32,227 nt of DNA from Pseudomonadota bacterium (GCA_018241745.1 JAFEDG010000014.1:1-32227), one strand, 5' to 3'; shown: positions 22,681 to 31,431, counted from the stretch's first letter. Numbers and translations are program-made. Notes: generated by a model from the sequence alone, not told the origin.

Positions 22681-24894
22681 ATGGTTGCCGTCGTCACTGC
22701 AGCGCCGGTCGTCAACGCGCCGCACGCGATGGCCGCGTGGCGCGACAGCTTGCGCGAAACCTACGCGGACGCGGACGTCGCGTCGTTCGACGCGGCCGTG
22801 GACTACCTGCGCGACACGGTGGCCGACGCCACGGTGATCGACGGCGAGCGTGCCGTCGACCGTGCGCTCGGCACGGCGACGATCGTCGCGGCACTGAAGC
22901 TCGATCCGGCCTCGATCCGTGCGGCACTGCTGATGCCGCTGCCCCAGCTCGGTGCCTTCGACAGCGAGGACGTGACGGCGCGCTTCGGTGCCGACGTCGC
23001 CACGCTCGTCGGCGGCGTCGCGCGGATGGACGAGATCCGCACGGCGCCACTCGCCGCGAGTCCCGCCGAGCGCGAGGCGCAGGCGGAGAAGCTGCGCAAG
23101 ATGCTGCTCGCGATGGTGGAGGACATCCGCGTCGTGCTCCTGAAGCTCGCCGAGCGCACGCAGGCGTTGCGCTATCTGATGGGGGGCGATGCCGAGCGCC
23201 GCCGCGAGGCCGCGCAGGAGGTCGTCGACCTGTTTGCGCCCCTCGCCAACCGCCTTGGCGTGTGGCAGCTGAAGTGGGAGCTCGAGGACTTGAGCCTGCG
23301 CGCGCTGGAACCCGCCACGTACAAGCGCATCGCCAGGCTGCTCGACGAGCGGCGGCTCGACCGCGAGCAGTACATCAACGACGTGGTCGCGACGCTGGAA
23401 CGCGAGCTGCAGGCGGCGGGCCTGCGCGTCGAGATCACCGGCCGTCCCAAGCACATCCACAGCATCTGGAAGAAGATGCAGCGCAAGCAGGCGGGCATCG
23501 ATGCGCTGTACGACATCCGCGCCGTGCGCGTGCTCGTCGACGAGGTCAAGGACTGCTACGCCGCGCTCGGCATCGTGCACCACCTGTGGACGCCGCTGGC
23601 GCAGGAATTCGACGACTACATCGCGCGACCCAAGGCCAACGACTACCGCTCGCTGCACACCGCGGTGATCGGGCCCGGCGACAAGGCGCTCGAGGTGCAG
23701 ATCCGCACGCGCGAGATGCACCAGCACTCCGAGTTCGGCGTCGCCGCCCATTGGCGCTACAAGGAAGGTGGAAGCGCGGCACGCGACCCGGGCTTCGACG
23801 AGAAGATCGGGTGGCTGCGCCAGATCCTCGCGTGGAAGGACGCCGTCGCGGATACCGGCGACGTGCTGTCCGCGTTCAAGAGCACGCTGTTCACCGACTC
23901 GATCTACGTGCTGACGCCGCAGGGCAAGGTCATCGACCTGCCACGCGGGTCGACCCCGGTGGACTTTGCCTACGCGGTGCACACGAACCTCGGCCACCGC
24001 TGCCGGGGCGCGCGCGTCGACGGGCAGATGGTGCCCCTCGACTACAAGCTCGACAACGGCCAGCAGGTCGAGGTGGTGACGGTGAAGCAGGGTGGTCCGT
24101 CGCGCGACTGGCTGAATCCGGAACTCGGCTATGTCGCCAGCCACCGCGCACGCGCCAAGGTCCGCCAATGGTTCAAGGCGCAGCAACTCGACGAGACGAT
24201 CGCGCAGGGACGCGCGATGGTGGAGCGCGACCTCGCGCGCCTCGGCCAGACGGCGCTGAAGCTCGACGCGGTCGCGGCCAAGGCCGGCTTCGACAAGGCG
24301 GATGACTTCTTCGCCGCCTATGCGCGCGACGACATCAACAGCAAGGCCGTGCAGTCCGCGATCATGGGCGTGGCGCAGCCCGCCGCGGCACCGGCGGCGG
24401 ATGCGCCGGCCGACGACGCCGTCGAGATGAAGAAGAGCCGCGCCGCGGGCACGGGCAGCGGCATCCTCGTCGTCGGCGTCGACCGGCTGATGACCGGGCT
24501 CGCACGCTGCTGCAAGCCGGCGCCGCCCGATCCGATCGTCGGCTTCATCACGCGCGGCAAGGGCGTGACGATCCACCGGGCCGCGTGCAGCAACGTGGCG
24601 CGGATCAAGGCGTCGCAGCCCGAGCGGCTGATCGAGGCCAACTGGGGATCGGCGCGCGACGAGATGTTCGCCGTCGACATCGTCGTCGAGGCGATGGACC
24701 GCCAGGGCTTGCTGCGTGACATCTCGGAAATCCTGTCACGCGAGAAGATCAACGTGACGGCGGCCAAGACGATGACGCGCAACCTGCAGTCGCGAATGGC
24801 GTTCACCGTCGAGGTGCCCGGCCTGCCCGCGCTCAAGCGCGCGCTTGCGTACCTGGCCGACGTGCCCGGGGTAGTATCCGCCGTGCGGCGCTGA
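22681..24894 (+). CDS. relA: GTP pyrophosphokinase RelA ((p)ppGpp synthetase I)
   Basis: Ribosome-associated alarmone synthetase of the stringent response, 737 residues. The N-terminal HD-type hydrolase region lacks the His-Asp signature, as in monofunctional RelA. The synthetase domain contains YDIRAVRVLVDEVKDCYAAL and the acidic EFDD motif at 309-312, the ExDD signature of RelA rather than the RxKD of bifunctional SpoT/Rel. A TGS domain lies at ~405-470 (VLTPQGKVIDLPRGSTPVDF), a Cys-containing region near 605 (LARCCKPAPPDPIVGF) and an ACT domain at ~664-737. The N-terminus MVAV also matches E. coli RelA. A -10 box directly abuts the start. A SpoT partner would be expected elsewhere. Confidence 0.95.
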   Translation: MVAVVTAAPVVNAPHAMAAWRDSLRETYADADVASFDAAVDYLRDTVADATVIDGERAVDRALGTATIVAALKLDPASIRAALLMPLPQLGAFDSEDVTARFGADVATLVGGVARMDEIRTAPLAASPAEREAQAEKLRKMLLAMVEDIRVVLLKLAERTQALRYLMGGDAERRREAAQEVVDLFAPLANRLGVWQLKWELEDLSLRALEPATYKRIARLLDERRLDREQYINDVVATLERELQAAGLRVEITGRPKHIHSIWKKMQRKQAGIDALYDIRAVRVLVDEVKDCYAALGIVHHLWTPLAQEFDDYIARPKANDYRSLHTAVIGPGDKALEVQIRTREMHQHSEFGVAAHWRYKEGGSAARDPGFDEKIGWLRQILAWKDAVADTGDVLSAFKSTLFTDSIYVLTPQGKVIDLPRGSTPVDFAYAVHTNLGHRCRGARVDGQMVPLDYKLDNGQQVEVVTVKQGGPSRDWLNPELGYVASHRARAKVRQWFKAQQLDETIAQGRAMVERDLARLGQTALKLDAVAAKAGFDKADDFFAAYARDDINSKAVQSAIMGVAQPAAAPAADAPADDAVEMKKSRAAGTGSGILVVGVDRLMTGLARCCKPAPPDPIVGFITRGKGVTIHRAACSNVARIKASQPERLIEANWGSARDEMFAVDIVVEAMDRQGLLRDISEILSREKINVTAAKTMTRNLQSRMAFTVEVPGLPALKRALAYLADVPGVVSAVRR

Positions 24895-24929
24895 CGTCCA
24901 TCCCACAACAGCCGCAAGGAGGAGCATCG

Positions 24930-25904
24930 ATGTCGCAAGGTTTCAGGCGTTGCGCGCTGGCATGCGCGTGGGCGGTTCTCGCATTCGGCGCAACGATCGC
25001 GCATGCCGCGTGGCCGGACCGGCCGATCCGCATCATCGTGCCGTCGCCGCCTGGCGACGGATCGGACCTGATGGCGCGCGCGCTTGCGGGCCCGTTGGGC
25101 ACCGCGCTCGGCACGTCCGTCGTCGTCGAGAACAAGCCGGGTGCCGGTGGGGTCGTCGGCTCGGAATACGCCGCGCACGCAGCCGCCGATGGCTACACGC
25201 TGATCCTGGGCAACGCCGGCTCGCATGCGATCAACGCGGCGCTCTACAAGACGCTGAGCTACGACCCGGTGCGCGACTTCGCGCCCGTCGGGCTCATCTG
25301 CACGACGCCCAACGTGATGGTCGTCAATCCGAAGGTTCCCGCGAAGACGGTGGCCGAGTTCATCGCCTATGCCAAGGCGCATCCGAACGCGCTCAACTAC
25401 GCGTCGGGGGGCAACGGGAGCTCGGCGCACCTGTCGGCCGAGCTGTTCAAGATGATGTCCGGCGTGCAGATGACGCACATCCCGTACAAGGGCGCCGGCC
25501 CCGCGGTGGCCGCGGTCATCGCCGACGATGCGCAGGTGTTCATCGGCAACCTGCCGCCGACGCTTGCGCAGATCAAGGCGGGCACCGTGCGTGCGCTGGG
25601 GGTCACGACACTGACGCGCTCGCCGGAACTGCCCGACGTGCCGCCGATCGCGGACACGCTGCCCGGCTTCGAGACCGTGGCGTGGTTCGGCATGTTCGCG
25701 CCCGCCGGCACGCCGAAAGCGGTGATCGACCGGCTCAACGCGGAGATCAACAAGATCGTCGCGTCTCCGGAGATGGCCACCGTGTTGAAGAACCTCGGCG
25801 CGACGGCCGCGACAGGCACGCCTGACGCCTATGCGGCCCGCATCGCGAGCGACGTCGCCAAGTGGAAGAAGGTCGTCGCCGCAGGCAACGTGCACGTCGA
25901 CTAG
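24930..25904 (+). CDS. Bug/TctC-family tripartite tricarboxylate transporter substrate-binding protein
   Basis: Second orphan periplasmic receptor of the Bug family, 324 residues. A Sec signal peptide (basic MSQGFRRC, hydrophobic core, cleavage near AHA-AWPDRPI) precedes the mature domain. Family segments are VVVENKPGAGGVVGSEY, LNYASGGNGSSAHLSAELFK, GVTTLTRSPELPDVPPIADT and a C-terminal VKWKK-like helix. A strong AGGAGG precedes the ATG by 7-8 nt. It lies 35 nt after relA on the same strand and converges on msrB. It is clearly related to the Bug gene near 2-3 kb but divergent enough to suggest a different ligand. No TctAB genes are nearby. Confidence 0.92.
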   Translation: MSQGFRRCALACAWAVLAFGATIAHAAWPDRPIRIIVPSPPGDGSDLMARALAGPLGTALGTSVVVENKPGAGGVVGSEYAAHAAADGYTLILGNAGSHAINAALYKTLSYDPVRDFAPVGLICTTPNVMVVNPKVPAKTVAEFIAYAKAHPNALNYASGGNGSSAHLSAELFKMMSGVQMTHIPYKGAGPAVAAVIADDAQVFIGNLPPTLAQIKAGTVRALGVTTLTRSPELPDVPPIADTLPGFETVAWFGMFAPAGTPKAVIDRLNAEINKIVASPEMATVLKNLGATAATGTPDAYAARIASDVAKWKKVVAAGNVHVD

Positions 25905-25916
25905 CGAGCGGGGCGA

Positions 25917-25942
25917 CGCGGTGGCGCGCATGTGCCACCGCG
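25917..25942. terminator. Hairpin between convergent Bug gene and msrB
   Basis: A 9-bp perfect stem (CGCGGTGGC with GCCACCGCG) with an 8-nt loop, located 13 nt after the Bug gene and before the msrB stop. There is no T-run on either strand, so it is a possible bidirectional transcript end rather than a classic terminator. Confidence 0.45.
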
Positions 25943-25949
25943 ACCGCGT

Positions 25950-26507
25950 TCACGCGTAGGGAATGAAGCGCAGCGCCACGCCGTTGATGCACCAGCGGTC
26001 GCCGGTCGGCTTGGGGCCGTCGTCGAAGATGTGGCCGTGGTGGCCGCCGCACTTGGCGCAGTGCACTTCGAGGCCGACGAACACGGACTTGCTGCCACGC
26101 CCCATCTCGTAGGCGTCGGGGATCGACGTGACGAAGCTGGGCCATCCCGTGCCGCTGTCGAACTTCATCGGCGACGTGAACGACGGCAGCGAGCAGCCGG
26201 CGCAGACGTAGACGCCCTTGCGCGTCTCGTGATTGAGCGGGCTCGTGCCCGGGTATTCGGTACCGGACTGCCGCAACACGCGGTAAGCCTGCGGGGTCAG
26301 CCGCTTTTCCCATTCTGCGTCGGAGAGCTCGAGCGGCGGCTTGGCGCTGGCCGCGATGTCGGCCTTCGGATTGAGGTACTGCTTCCAGTCGGTGCGCCAC
26401 GACTCGACCGTCGCGAGCGTGGGGGCGGTGCCGGTGGCGGCGCGCGCGGAGCCGAATCCGGCCACCGGCAACAGCGCTCCCAGCTTGATCAGCATGCGTC
26501 GATTCAC
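25950..26507 (-). CDS. msrB: Exported peptide-methionine (R)-S-oxide reductase MsrB
   Basis: Reduces methionine-R-sulfoxide in proteins. About 185 residues, with an export signal followed by an MsrB domain. The N-terminus NRRMLIKLGALLPVAGFG, ending in SARA, has a twin-arginine motif, so Tat export is plausible. The domain has zinc cysteines 102, 105, 150 and 153 (CAGC and CAKC), GTGWPSF at 119-125, and the catalytic Cys173 in RWCINGVALRF. GTG 26507 is chosen because AGGA lies about 7 nt upstream; a longer frame to 26552 lacks support. No msrA or msrPQ is nearby. A LysR gene lies upstream on the same strand, 85 nt away. Confidence 0.92.
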   Translation of the reverse strand: MNRRMLIKLGALLPVAGFGSARAATGTAPTLATVESWRTDWKQYLNPKADIAASAKPPLELSDAEWEKRLTPQAYRVLRQSGTEYPGTSPLNHETRKGVYVCAGCSLPSFTSPMKFDSGTGWPSFVTSIPDAYEMGRGSKSVFVGLEVHCAKCGGHHGHIFDDGPKPTGDRWCINGVALRFIPYA

Positions 26508-26592
26508 GAAGATTCCTTTCGAGGCCGGCGAACGCGCCGGCGTGACGCTCATCTGACGGCGTCCATGCCCGGAACCTTACACCTGGACGCGG

Positions 26593-27492
26593 TCAGGCCG
26601 CGCGCGGCATCGCCGCCTGCGGCCACACGTCGTGGACGATGTCGAGCAGCGCCTGGATCGCGGGTTCCCCGATGCGCTCGCGCGGCACCAGGAACTGGAG
26701 CGTCGTCGTCAACCGCGTACCGTCCCAGATGGCGACGTCACCGGCTTCCGCCATCGCCGCGGCGACGTCCTCCCGCATCAGGGCAAGCCCCAGGCCGCCG
26801 ACGACCAGCGAGCGGATGACGACCTCGTGATCGGCCTCGACCACCGTCGCCGGCTCGACGCCGTGCTGGTCGAAGAGGTCGCGTGCCAGCGCGCGATGCG
26901 AGCTGGTAGGAGGCGTCATGATCCACGGCAGCACCGCGATGTCGTGGAAGTTGGCGCCCGCGATGCGGTCCGCCCACGCCGCCGGGGCGACGATCCGGTA
27001 CGCGAAGCCGCGCAGCGCGATGCTGGCCACGGACGGGTGCGTCCGCGAGCCGTAATAGAAGCTCGCGTCGAGCGTGCCGTTGCGCACCTTGTCGAAGGCA
27101 TCGCCGGACATTTCGTGCCGCAGCTGGATCTCGAGCGTCGGATAGCGCTCGACGGCGGCGGCGAGCAATGCGGGCAGGCGCACGAAATCGGGGTCTGCCA
27201 GCGTGCCGACCTTGACCTCGCCGCTGACCGCGCCTTTGAGCGAGGCGGCGGTGTTGCGCAGCGTCTTGGCAGCGGCGATGACAGCCTGCGCCTCCGGCAA
27301 CAGGCGCTTGCCCGCCGGGGTCAGGTGCATGCCTCCCGCGCCACGCTCGAACAACGGCACGCCCAGCTCGTCTTCCAACGCCTTGATCTGCGCGGATAGC
27401 GCAGGCTGGCTCACGTGCAGCTTGTCGGCGGCGCGCGTGAGGTGTTCGAGCTCGGCCACGGCGGCAAAGCCGCGCAATTGGTAGAGCTCCAT
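26593..27492 (-). CDS. LysR-family transcriptional regulator
   Basis: Regulator of about 299 residues with an N-terminal winged helix-turn-helix (MELYQLRGFAAVAELEHL, then LHVSQPALSAQIKALEDELG at ~30-50). A C-terminal substrate-binding-like domain follows (from ~90, GEVKVGTLADPDF). The start at 27492 gives the standard LysR opening and has AGGG upstream; the longer frame to 27570 runs into the promoter. The target and effector are unknown. The neighbouring msrB downstream and the small gene upstream are candidates. A promoter and a dyad (27516-27533) lie directly upstream, fitting autoregulation. Confidence 0.92.
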   Translation of the reverse strand: MELYQLRGFAAVAELEHLTRAADKLHVSQPALSAQIKALEDELGVPLFERGAGGMHLTPAGKRLLPEAQAVIAAAKTLRNTAASLKGAVSGEVKVGTLADPDFVRLPALLAAAVERYPTLEIQLRHEMSGDAFDKVRNGTLDASFYYGSRTHPSVASIALRGFAYRIVAPAAWADRIAGANFHDIAVLPWIMTPPTSSHRALARDLFDQHGVEPATVVEADHEVVIRSLVVGGLGLALMREDVAAAMAEAGDVAIWDGTRLTTTLQFLVPRERIGEPAIQALLDIVHDVWPQAAMPRAA

Positions 27493-27502
27493 AAGCCCTT
27501 GA

Positions 27503-27533
27503 AGTATAGCCGAATTATTGCAACGCAACAATA
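27503..27533 (-). promoter_or_regulatory. Promoter of the LysR gene with overlapping dyad
   Basis: On the minus strand: TTGTTG (complement of 27526-27531), 17 nt, TATACT (complement of 27503-27508). The -10 ends 10 nt before the ATG, so the leader would be only about 4-5 nt. A perfect dyad TATTG-N8-CAATA (27516-27533) covers the -35 and is a candidate LysR operator. Confidence 0.6.
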
Positions 27534-27616
27534 CCTGCGGCCGCGGATTGCTGGCGCCTATCGGCCACATCCAAAACTATGATTAGAAATAAACGCTTAG
27601 GGCGTCTATCTTGCGA

Positions 27617-27634
27617 TTGTGCGATGCATCACAA
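27617..27634. promoter_or_regulatory. CRP-like dyad upstream of the small gene at 27670
   Basis: TTGTG-N8-CACAA, read as TGTGC-N6-TCACA, matches 9 of 10 positions of the E. coli CRP consensus half-sites. It lies 35 nt before the ATG. The binding protein is unknown; CRP/FNR-family binding is inferred from the pattern only. Confidence 0.4.
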
Positions 27635-27669
27635 GTGCTTCGCCAACCGTCACCGAACCGGAGACTGCC

Positions 27670-28047
27670 ATGCGCAATGTACAACCCGTGGACGCCTGGA
27701 GCGCCTACTTTTCGATCCTTTCCGAGGCGCTGTCCGCCGGCCCGGGCAACACGCTGCGCGAAGCCCGGCGTGAAGTTCCGCCGCTGGCCGTCGCCCCGGT
27801 CGCGCGCGCCGACCGCAGGTCCGTCGTCGCCGCCAACGCGTCCAGCCTGGCCCCGGGCGCCGCCGACGCCGACCTCGCCGCCGGCACGCCGGCCACCGCC
27901 CGCCGCGGCTGGCTCGACCGCCTGGACCACTGGTTCTGGAAGTCGCGCCAGGCGATGGTCGAACGCCGCCTTGCCGCCGCAGGGAACATCTACGAGCTGG
28001 AAGCCGAGATGCGCGCCGTCGAGCGTCCCGGTTCCAGCCTGTTCTGA
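27670..28047 (+). CDS. Hypothetical protein, 125 aa, with C-terminal WFxxR-type helix
   Basis: The function is not recognised. The ATG at 27670 has GGAG 7-8 nt upstream. Residues ~30-75 are Ala/Pro/Arg-rich and low-complexity. The last ~50 residues (GWLDRLDHWFWKSRQAMVER, then AAAGNIYELEAEMRAVER) look like the short amphipathic module of many small betaproteobacterial proteins of the DUF3563 type. That resemblance is an impression, not a search result. No signal peptide or membrane segment is evident. It is followed 26 nt later by another small gene on the same strand, and the two are probably co-transcribed. Confidence 0.65.
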   Translation: MRNVQPVDAWSAYFSILSEALSAGPGNTLREARREVPPLAVAPVARADRRSVVAANASSLAPGAADADLAAGTPATARRGWLDRLDHWFWKSRQAMVERRLAAAGNIYELEAEMRAVERPGSSLF

Positions 28048-28073
28048 CGCGTCAGTCCGCCAGGGAGACGACC

Positions 28074-28427
28074 ATGAACCTCGAACGTGACAGCGACGTC
28101 CTCACGCAAGCGATGGCGTCGCGCCGGCAAGTGCCCGCGCACGCACTGTGGGCGATGCTGAAATGCAACTTCTACCTCGCGACCGGGTTTGCCGGCGCGA
28201 TGGTGGCTGCGATCGCGCTCCGCGCGTTGCTCGCCCACGACGCGAGCCTCACCGGCGCGCAGGCGCTGGCGGCGCTCGTCGCCGGTGTCGCGATCACGGT
28301 GTTCGCGTGGATGCGCGCGCCGCATGCGCTCGACGCGCTGGTCGCGGAAGCCGACGCGACGGCGCCTGTGGCCGAGCGCGGCCACGGCAACGTGCTGGTC
28401 GGTCAGGTCAGCCCGTCGAGGGGCTGA
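28074..28427 (+). CDS. Hypothetical membrane protein, 117 aa, two predicted TM segments
   Basis: Not recognised. The ATG at 28074 has GGGAG upstream. Two hydrophobic stretches, at ~35-53 (FYLATGFAGAMVAAIALRAL) and ~61-79 (AQALAALVAGVAITVFAWM), suggest a small inner-membrane protein with a charged N-terminus and a soluble tail. It is probably paired with the gene ending at 28047. Its 3' end overlaps the convergent moeA end by 25 nt. Confidence 0.6.
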   Translation: MNLERDSDVLTQAMASRRQVPAHALWAMLKCNFYLATGFAGAMVAAIALRALLAHDASLTGAQALAALVAGVAITVFAWMRAPHALDALVAEADATAPVAERGHGNVLVGQVSPSRG

Positions 28428-29677
28428 ACGTCGACGACGGCACCGGCGGGGACATCTCCCACGTCGGTGCCGAGCACGATGAACGCGTTGGCGTAGGCCA
28501 TCGACGTCAGGATTCCTGATCCCTGCTCGCCGGTCGTGCGTACCGTGTAGCTGCCGTCCGCGTCGCGCGAGAACCGGGCGCGCTGGAATTCGGTGCGGCC
28601 GGGAGCCTTGCGAATCGGTGACGTCAGCGTTGCCTTGAACGTGGGGATCGCCGGCACCTCGCGAAGTCCCTGCAGCACGAGCAGCGCATCGCGGACGAAC
28701 TGGTAGAACGTCACCATCGCGCTGACCGGGTTCCCCGGCAGCCCGAAGAAATGCGCGCCGCCGACGCGGCCATACGCGAGGGGCCGTCCCGGCTTCATCG
28801 CGATCTTCCAGAACACCACCTCGCCCAAGCGCGCCAGCAGCGCCTTCACGTGGTCCGCCTCGCCGACCGACACGCCACCCGTCGTGATCACCGCGTCGGC
28901 GTTGGCGGCGGCCAGCGTGAATGCGGATTCCAGCGCGGCGGGATCGTCGCGGATGACGCCCATGTCGAGCGGCTCGCAGCCCAGGCGCGTCAGCATCGCG
29001 TGCACCGTGTACCGGTTGCTGTCGTAGATCTGGCCTTCGCCGAGCACGGTGCCGAGCGGCATCAGCTCGTCGCCGGTCGAGAAGAACGCGACACGCAACT
29101 TGCGGAACACGTCCACTTCGGCGATGCCCAGCGACGCGAGCACGCCCACTTCCGCGGGGCGTAATGCCTGGCCGCGCGGAAACACGGTCGCGCCGGCGCG
29201 GATGTCCTCGCCCGCCGCGCGCCGGTTCTGACCCTGCTTCGTCACCGCGCCCTGTGCGATGACCACCGTCGCGCCGTCGTCCTTCGCGCGCTCCTGCATC
29301 ACCACGGTGTCCGCACCACGCGGCATCACGCCGCCGGTGAAGATACGCACAGCCTGCGCGGGACCGACGACGCCCGTGAACGGGCGGCCCGCGAATACTT
29401 CGCCGATCCGCGTGAGCCGCGTCTCGCGCAGCGGCGCGAGATCCGCGAAGCGGATCGCCCAGCCGTCCATCGCCGAGTTGTCGTGCGCCGGGATGTCGGC
29501 AGGAGAGACCACGTCGTGCGCGAGGACGCGACCCAGCGCGGCGCGCACGCCGACGCGTTCCGTCGCCTTGAGCGGCGTCAGATAGCGCCGGATCAGCTCG
29601 CGCGCACGATCCACCGGCATCGAATCGGGATCGTAGTCGTCTTCGCAGGACAGGTCGCGCAGCATCGAGTCGGCCAT
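28403..29677 (-). CDS. moeA: Molybdopterin molybdotransferase (moeA)
   Basis: Inserts molybdenum into adenylylated molybdopterin in the last steps of cofactor synthesis. About 424 residues with the MoeA domain order. Domains I/II contain PAHDNSAMDGWA and VRIFTGGVMPRGADTVVMQE. The MoCF-binding domain III carries FSTGDEL, YDSNRYTVHAML, ITTGGVSVGEADHVK and KPGRPLAYG/FFGLPGNPVSAM. A C-terminal domain IV follows. ATG 29677 is preferred because GGAG lies 7 nt before it; ATG 29698 would add seven residues. It is the last gene of a moaA-mobA-moeA operon. Confidence 0.95.
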   Translation of the reverse strand: MADSMLRDLSCEDDYDPDSMPVDRARELIRRYLTPLKATERVGVRAALGRVLAHDVVSPADIPAHDNSAMDGWAIRFADLAPLRETRLTRIGEVFAGRPFTGVVGPAQAVRIFTGGVMPRGADTVVMQERAKDDGATVVIAQGAVTKQGQNRRAAGEDIRAGATVFPRGQALRPAEVGVLASLGIAEVDVFRKLRVAFFSTGDELMPLGTVLGEGQIYDSNRYTVHAMLTRLGCEPLDMGVIRDDPAALESAFTLAAANADAVITTGGVSVGEADHVKALLARLGEVVFWKIAMKPGRPLAYGRVGGAHFFGLPGNPVSAMVTFYQFVRDALLVLQGLREVPAIPTFKATLTSPIRKAPGRTEFQRARFSRDADGSYTVRTTGEQGSGILTSMAYANAFIVLGTDVGDVPAGAVVDVQPLDGLT

Positions 29678-29707
29678 CGGGAACTCCGTATCCGGCATCC
29701 GCCGTCG

Positions 29708-30316
29708 TCAGCGACTGCGCCGTGCGTGCGCGGCGCTCGCGGCCACGTCGGCGCGAGTGTTGAGATTGGTAAACGCGTCGGCTTCGTCGGCGAAGTCGAC
29801 GTGCACGGCGGGCAGTGTCGCATGCCACGCATCCACCTTGCGGCCGCCGCCAGCCAGGAACGTGGCCAGCGCGGGACCGACGGCGCGTTGCATCAGCGCA
29901 ACCACCGGCTGCAACTGCGCGCCGGTGCGCGCCACTGCGATGATCGCGCTGTCGTGCAGGTCGAGTGCATGCGCGAGGCGCGGCACGAGGTCGTCGGGCA
30001 GGCCTGGCGTGTCGCAGGGGACCGAGAGCACGTAGGGCGTCTGCGCGACGGCCAGTGCCGCGGCGATGCCGGCCAGCGGACCCGCATAACCGGGCAACGC
30101 GTCGGCAACGACGTCGTAGCCCAGCGCACGATAGCGCTCCGCGTTGCGATTGGCGTTGACGACGATCGCGCCGACCTGCGGCGCGATGCGGGCGACGACG
30201 TGCTCGACGAGCGGCGCGCCGTCGAGCAGCACGAGGCCCTTGTCGACGCCATCCATGCGGCGGCCCTGCCCGCCGGCGAGCACGACGGCGGTGATGTCTG
30301 CAGCGGCGATCGACAT
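29708..30316 (-). CDS. mobA: Molybdenum cofactor guanylyltransferase (mobA)
   Basis: Attaches GMP to molybdopterin, giving the bis-MGD cofactor used by DMSO-reductase-family enzymes. The 202-residue nucleotidyltransferase has LAGGQGRRMDGVDKGL from residue 13, with Lys26 the usual GTP-contacting lysine, then ALPGYAGPLAGIAAAL and the CDTPGLP metal motif. It lies 20 nt after moaA and 30 nt before moeA. Its presence predicts bis-MGD enzymes in this organism, none of which are in the window. Confidence 0.94.
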   Translation of the reverse strand: MSIAAADITAVVLAGGQGRRMDGVDKGLVLLDGAPLVEHVVARIAPQVGAIVVNANRNAERYRALGYDVVADALPGYAGPLAGIAAALAVAQTPYVLSVPCDTPGLPDDLVPRLAHALDLHDSAIIAVARTGAQLQPVVALMQRAVGPALATFLAGGGRKVDAWHATLPAVHVDFADEADAFTNLNTRADVAASAAHARRSR

Positions 30317-30336
30317 GGGACGCGAAACGGCCGGCG

Positions 30337-31431
30337 TCAGCCGCCGATGTAGCTCATCTCGACCTTGGGCGCGCGCGCTGTGGCCGCGGTCCGCACTTCG
30401 GAGTAGCGGTCGTCGCGCGCGAGCCAGAGCGAGCCGATTGCCGCGCGCAGCGCGGCGTCGTCCGCGCCGGCACGCAGCGGGCCGCGCAGGTCATGCCCGG
30501 AGGTGGCGAACAGGCACGTGTACAGCTTGCCGTCGGTGGACAGCCGGGCGCGCGTGCAATCGCGGCAGAACGCCTGCGTGACCGACGCGATGACGCCGAC
30601 TTCGCCGGCGCCGTCGCGATAGCGCCAGCGCTGCGCCACTTCGCCTTCGTAATGCGCCGCGACGGGTTCCAGCGGCCATTGCGCATCGATAGCCGCGATC
30701 ATCTCGCGCGCCGGCACGACGTCGTCCATCCGCCAGCCGTTGGTGGCGCCGACATCCATGTACTCGATGAAGCGCACGACGTGGCCGCTGTGGCGGAAGT
30801 ACCCCGCCATCTGCGTGACCGCATGCTCGTTCCAGCCGCGGCGGATCACCGCGTTGACCTTGATCGGCGCGAGGCCCGCCGCGGCGGCCGCGTCGATGCC
30901 GTCCAGCACGTCCTGCACCGGGAAGTCGACGTCGTTCATCCGGCGGAACGTCGGGTCATCCAGCGCGTCGAGGCTTACGGTCACGCGCGCAAGGCCGGCA
31001 TCGCGCAGTGCCTGGGCTTTGCGCGCGAGCAGCGCGCCGTTGGTCGTCAGCGTGAGGTCCACGGGCAGCTTGGCGAGCATCTCGACGAGGCGCTCGATAT
31101 GCCGCCGCAGCAACGGCTCGCCGCCGGTCAGCCGGATCTTCTCGACGCCCGCGTCGACGAAGATGCGCGCGACGCGCGCGATTTCCTCGAACGACAGCAG
31201 GTCGCCGTGCGGCAGGTAGACGTGGTCCGCGTCGAACACGTCCTTGGGCATGCAGTAGACACAGCGGAAATTGCAGCGGTCGGTAACCGAGATCCGCAGA
31301 TCCCGCAGTGGACGCTGCAGCCGGTCGTGCCACGGCAGCACCGCGAGGTCCGCGTCCCGCGCGGGTGCCACCGTGCGCCCCGTGGGCACGGCGCGGGCGT
31401 CGACGACGGGAATGATGCGGGTGGCGGTCAC
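30337..31431 (-). CDS. moaA: GTP 3',8-cyclase (moaA)
   Basis: Radical-SAM enzyme that starts molybdenum cofactor synthesis by converting GTP to 3',8-cyclo-GTP. From GTG 31431 it has 364 residues. The N-terminal cluster motif CxxxCxxC is at Cys53/57/60 in [12 protein letters not shown], and the substrate-side cluster is at Cys289/292/306 (FCRDC and LYTC). The C-terminus ends in the GG pair needed for activity. The GTG start gives the family-like opening [10 protein letters not shown]; in-frame ATGs at 31497 and 31503 are alternatives with a weak AAGG. It is the first gene of the moaA-mobA-moeA operon. moaC, moaD and moaE are not in the window. Confidence 0.95.
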   Translation of the reverse strand: MTATRIIPVVDARAVPTGRTVAPARDADLAVLPWHDRLQRPLRDLRISVTDRCNFRCVYCMPKDVFDADHVYLPHGDLLSFEEIARVARIFVDAGVEKIRLTGGEPLLRRHIERLVEMLAKLPVDLTLTTNGALLARKAQALRDAGLARVTVSLDALDDPTFRRMNDVDFPVQDVLDGIDAAAAAGLAPIKVNAVIRRGWNEHAVTQMAGYFRHSGHVVRFIEYMDVGATNGWRMDDVVPAREMIAAIDAQWPLEPVAAHYEGEVAQRWRYRDGAGEVGVIASVTQAFCRDCTRARLSTDGKLYTCLFATSGHDLRGPLRAGADDAALRAAIGSLWLARDDRYSEVRTAATARAPKVEMSYIGG

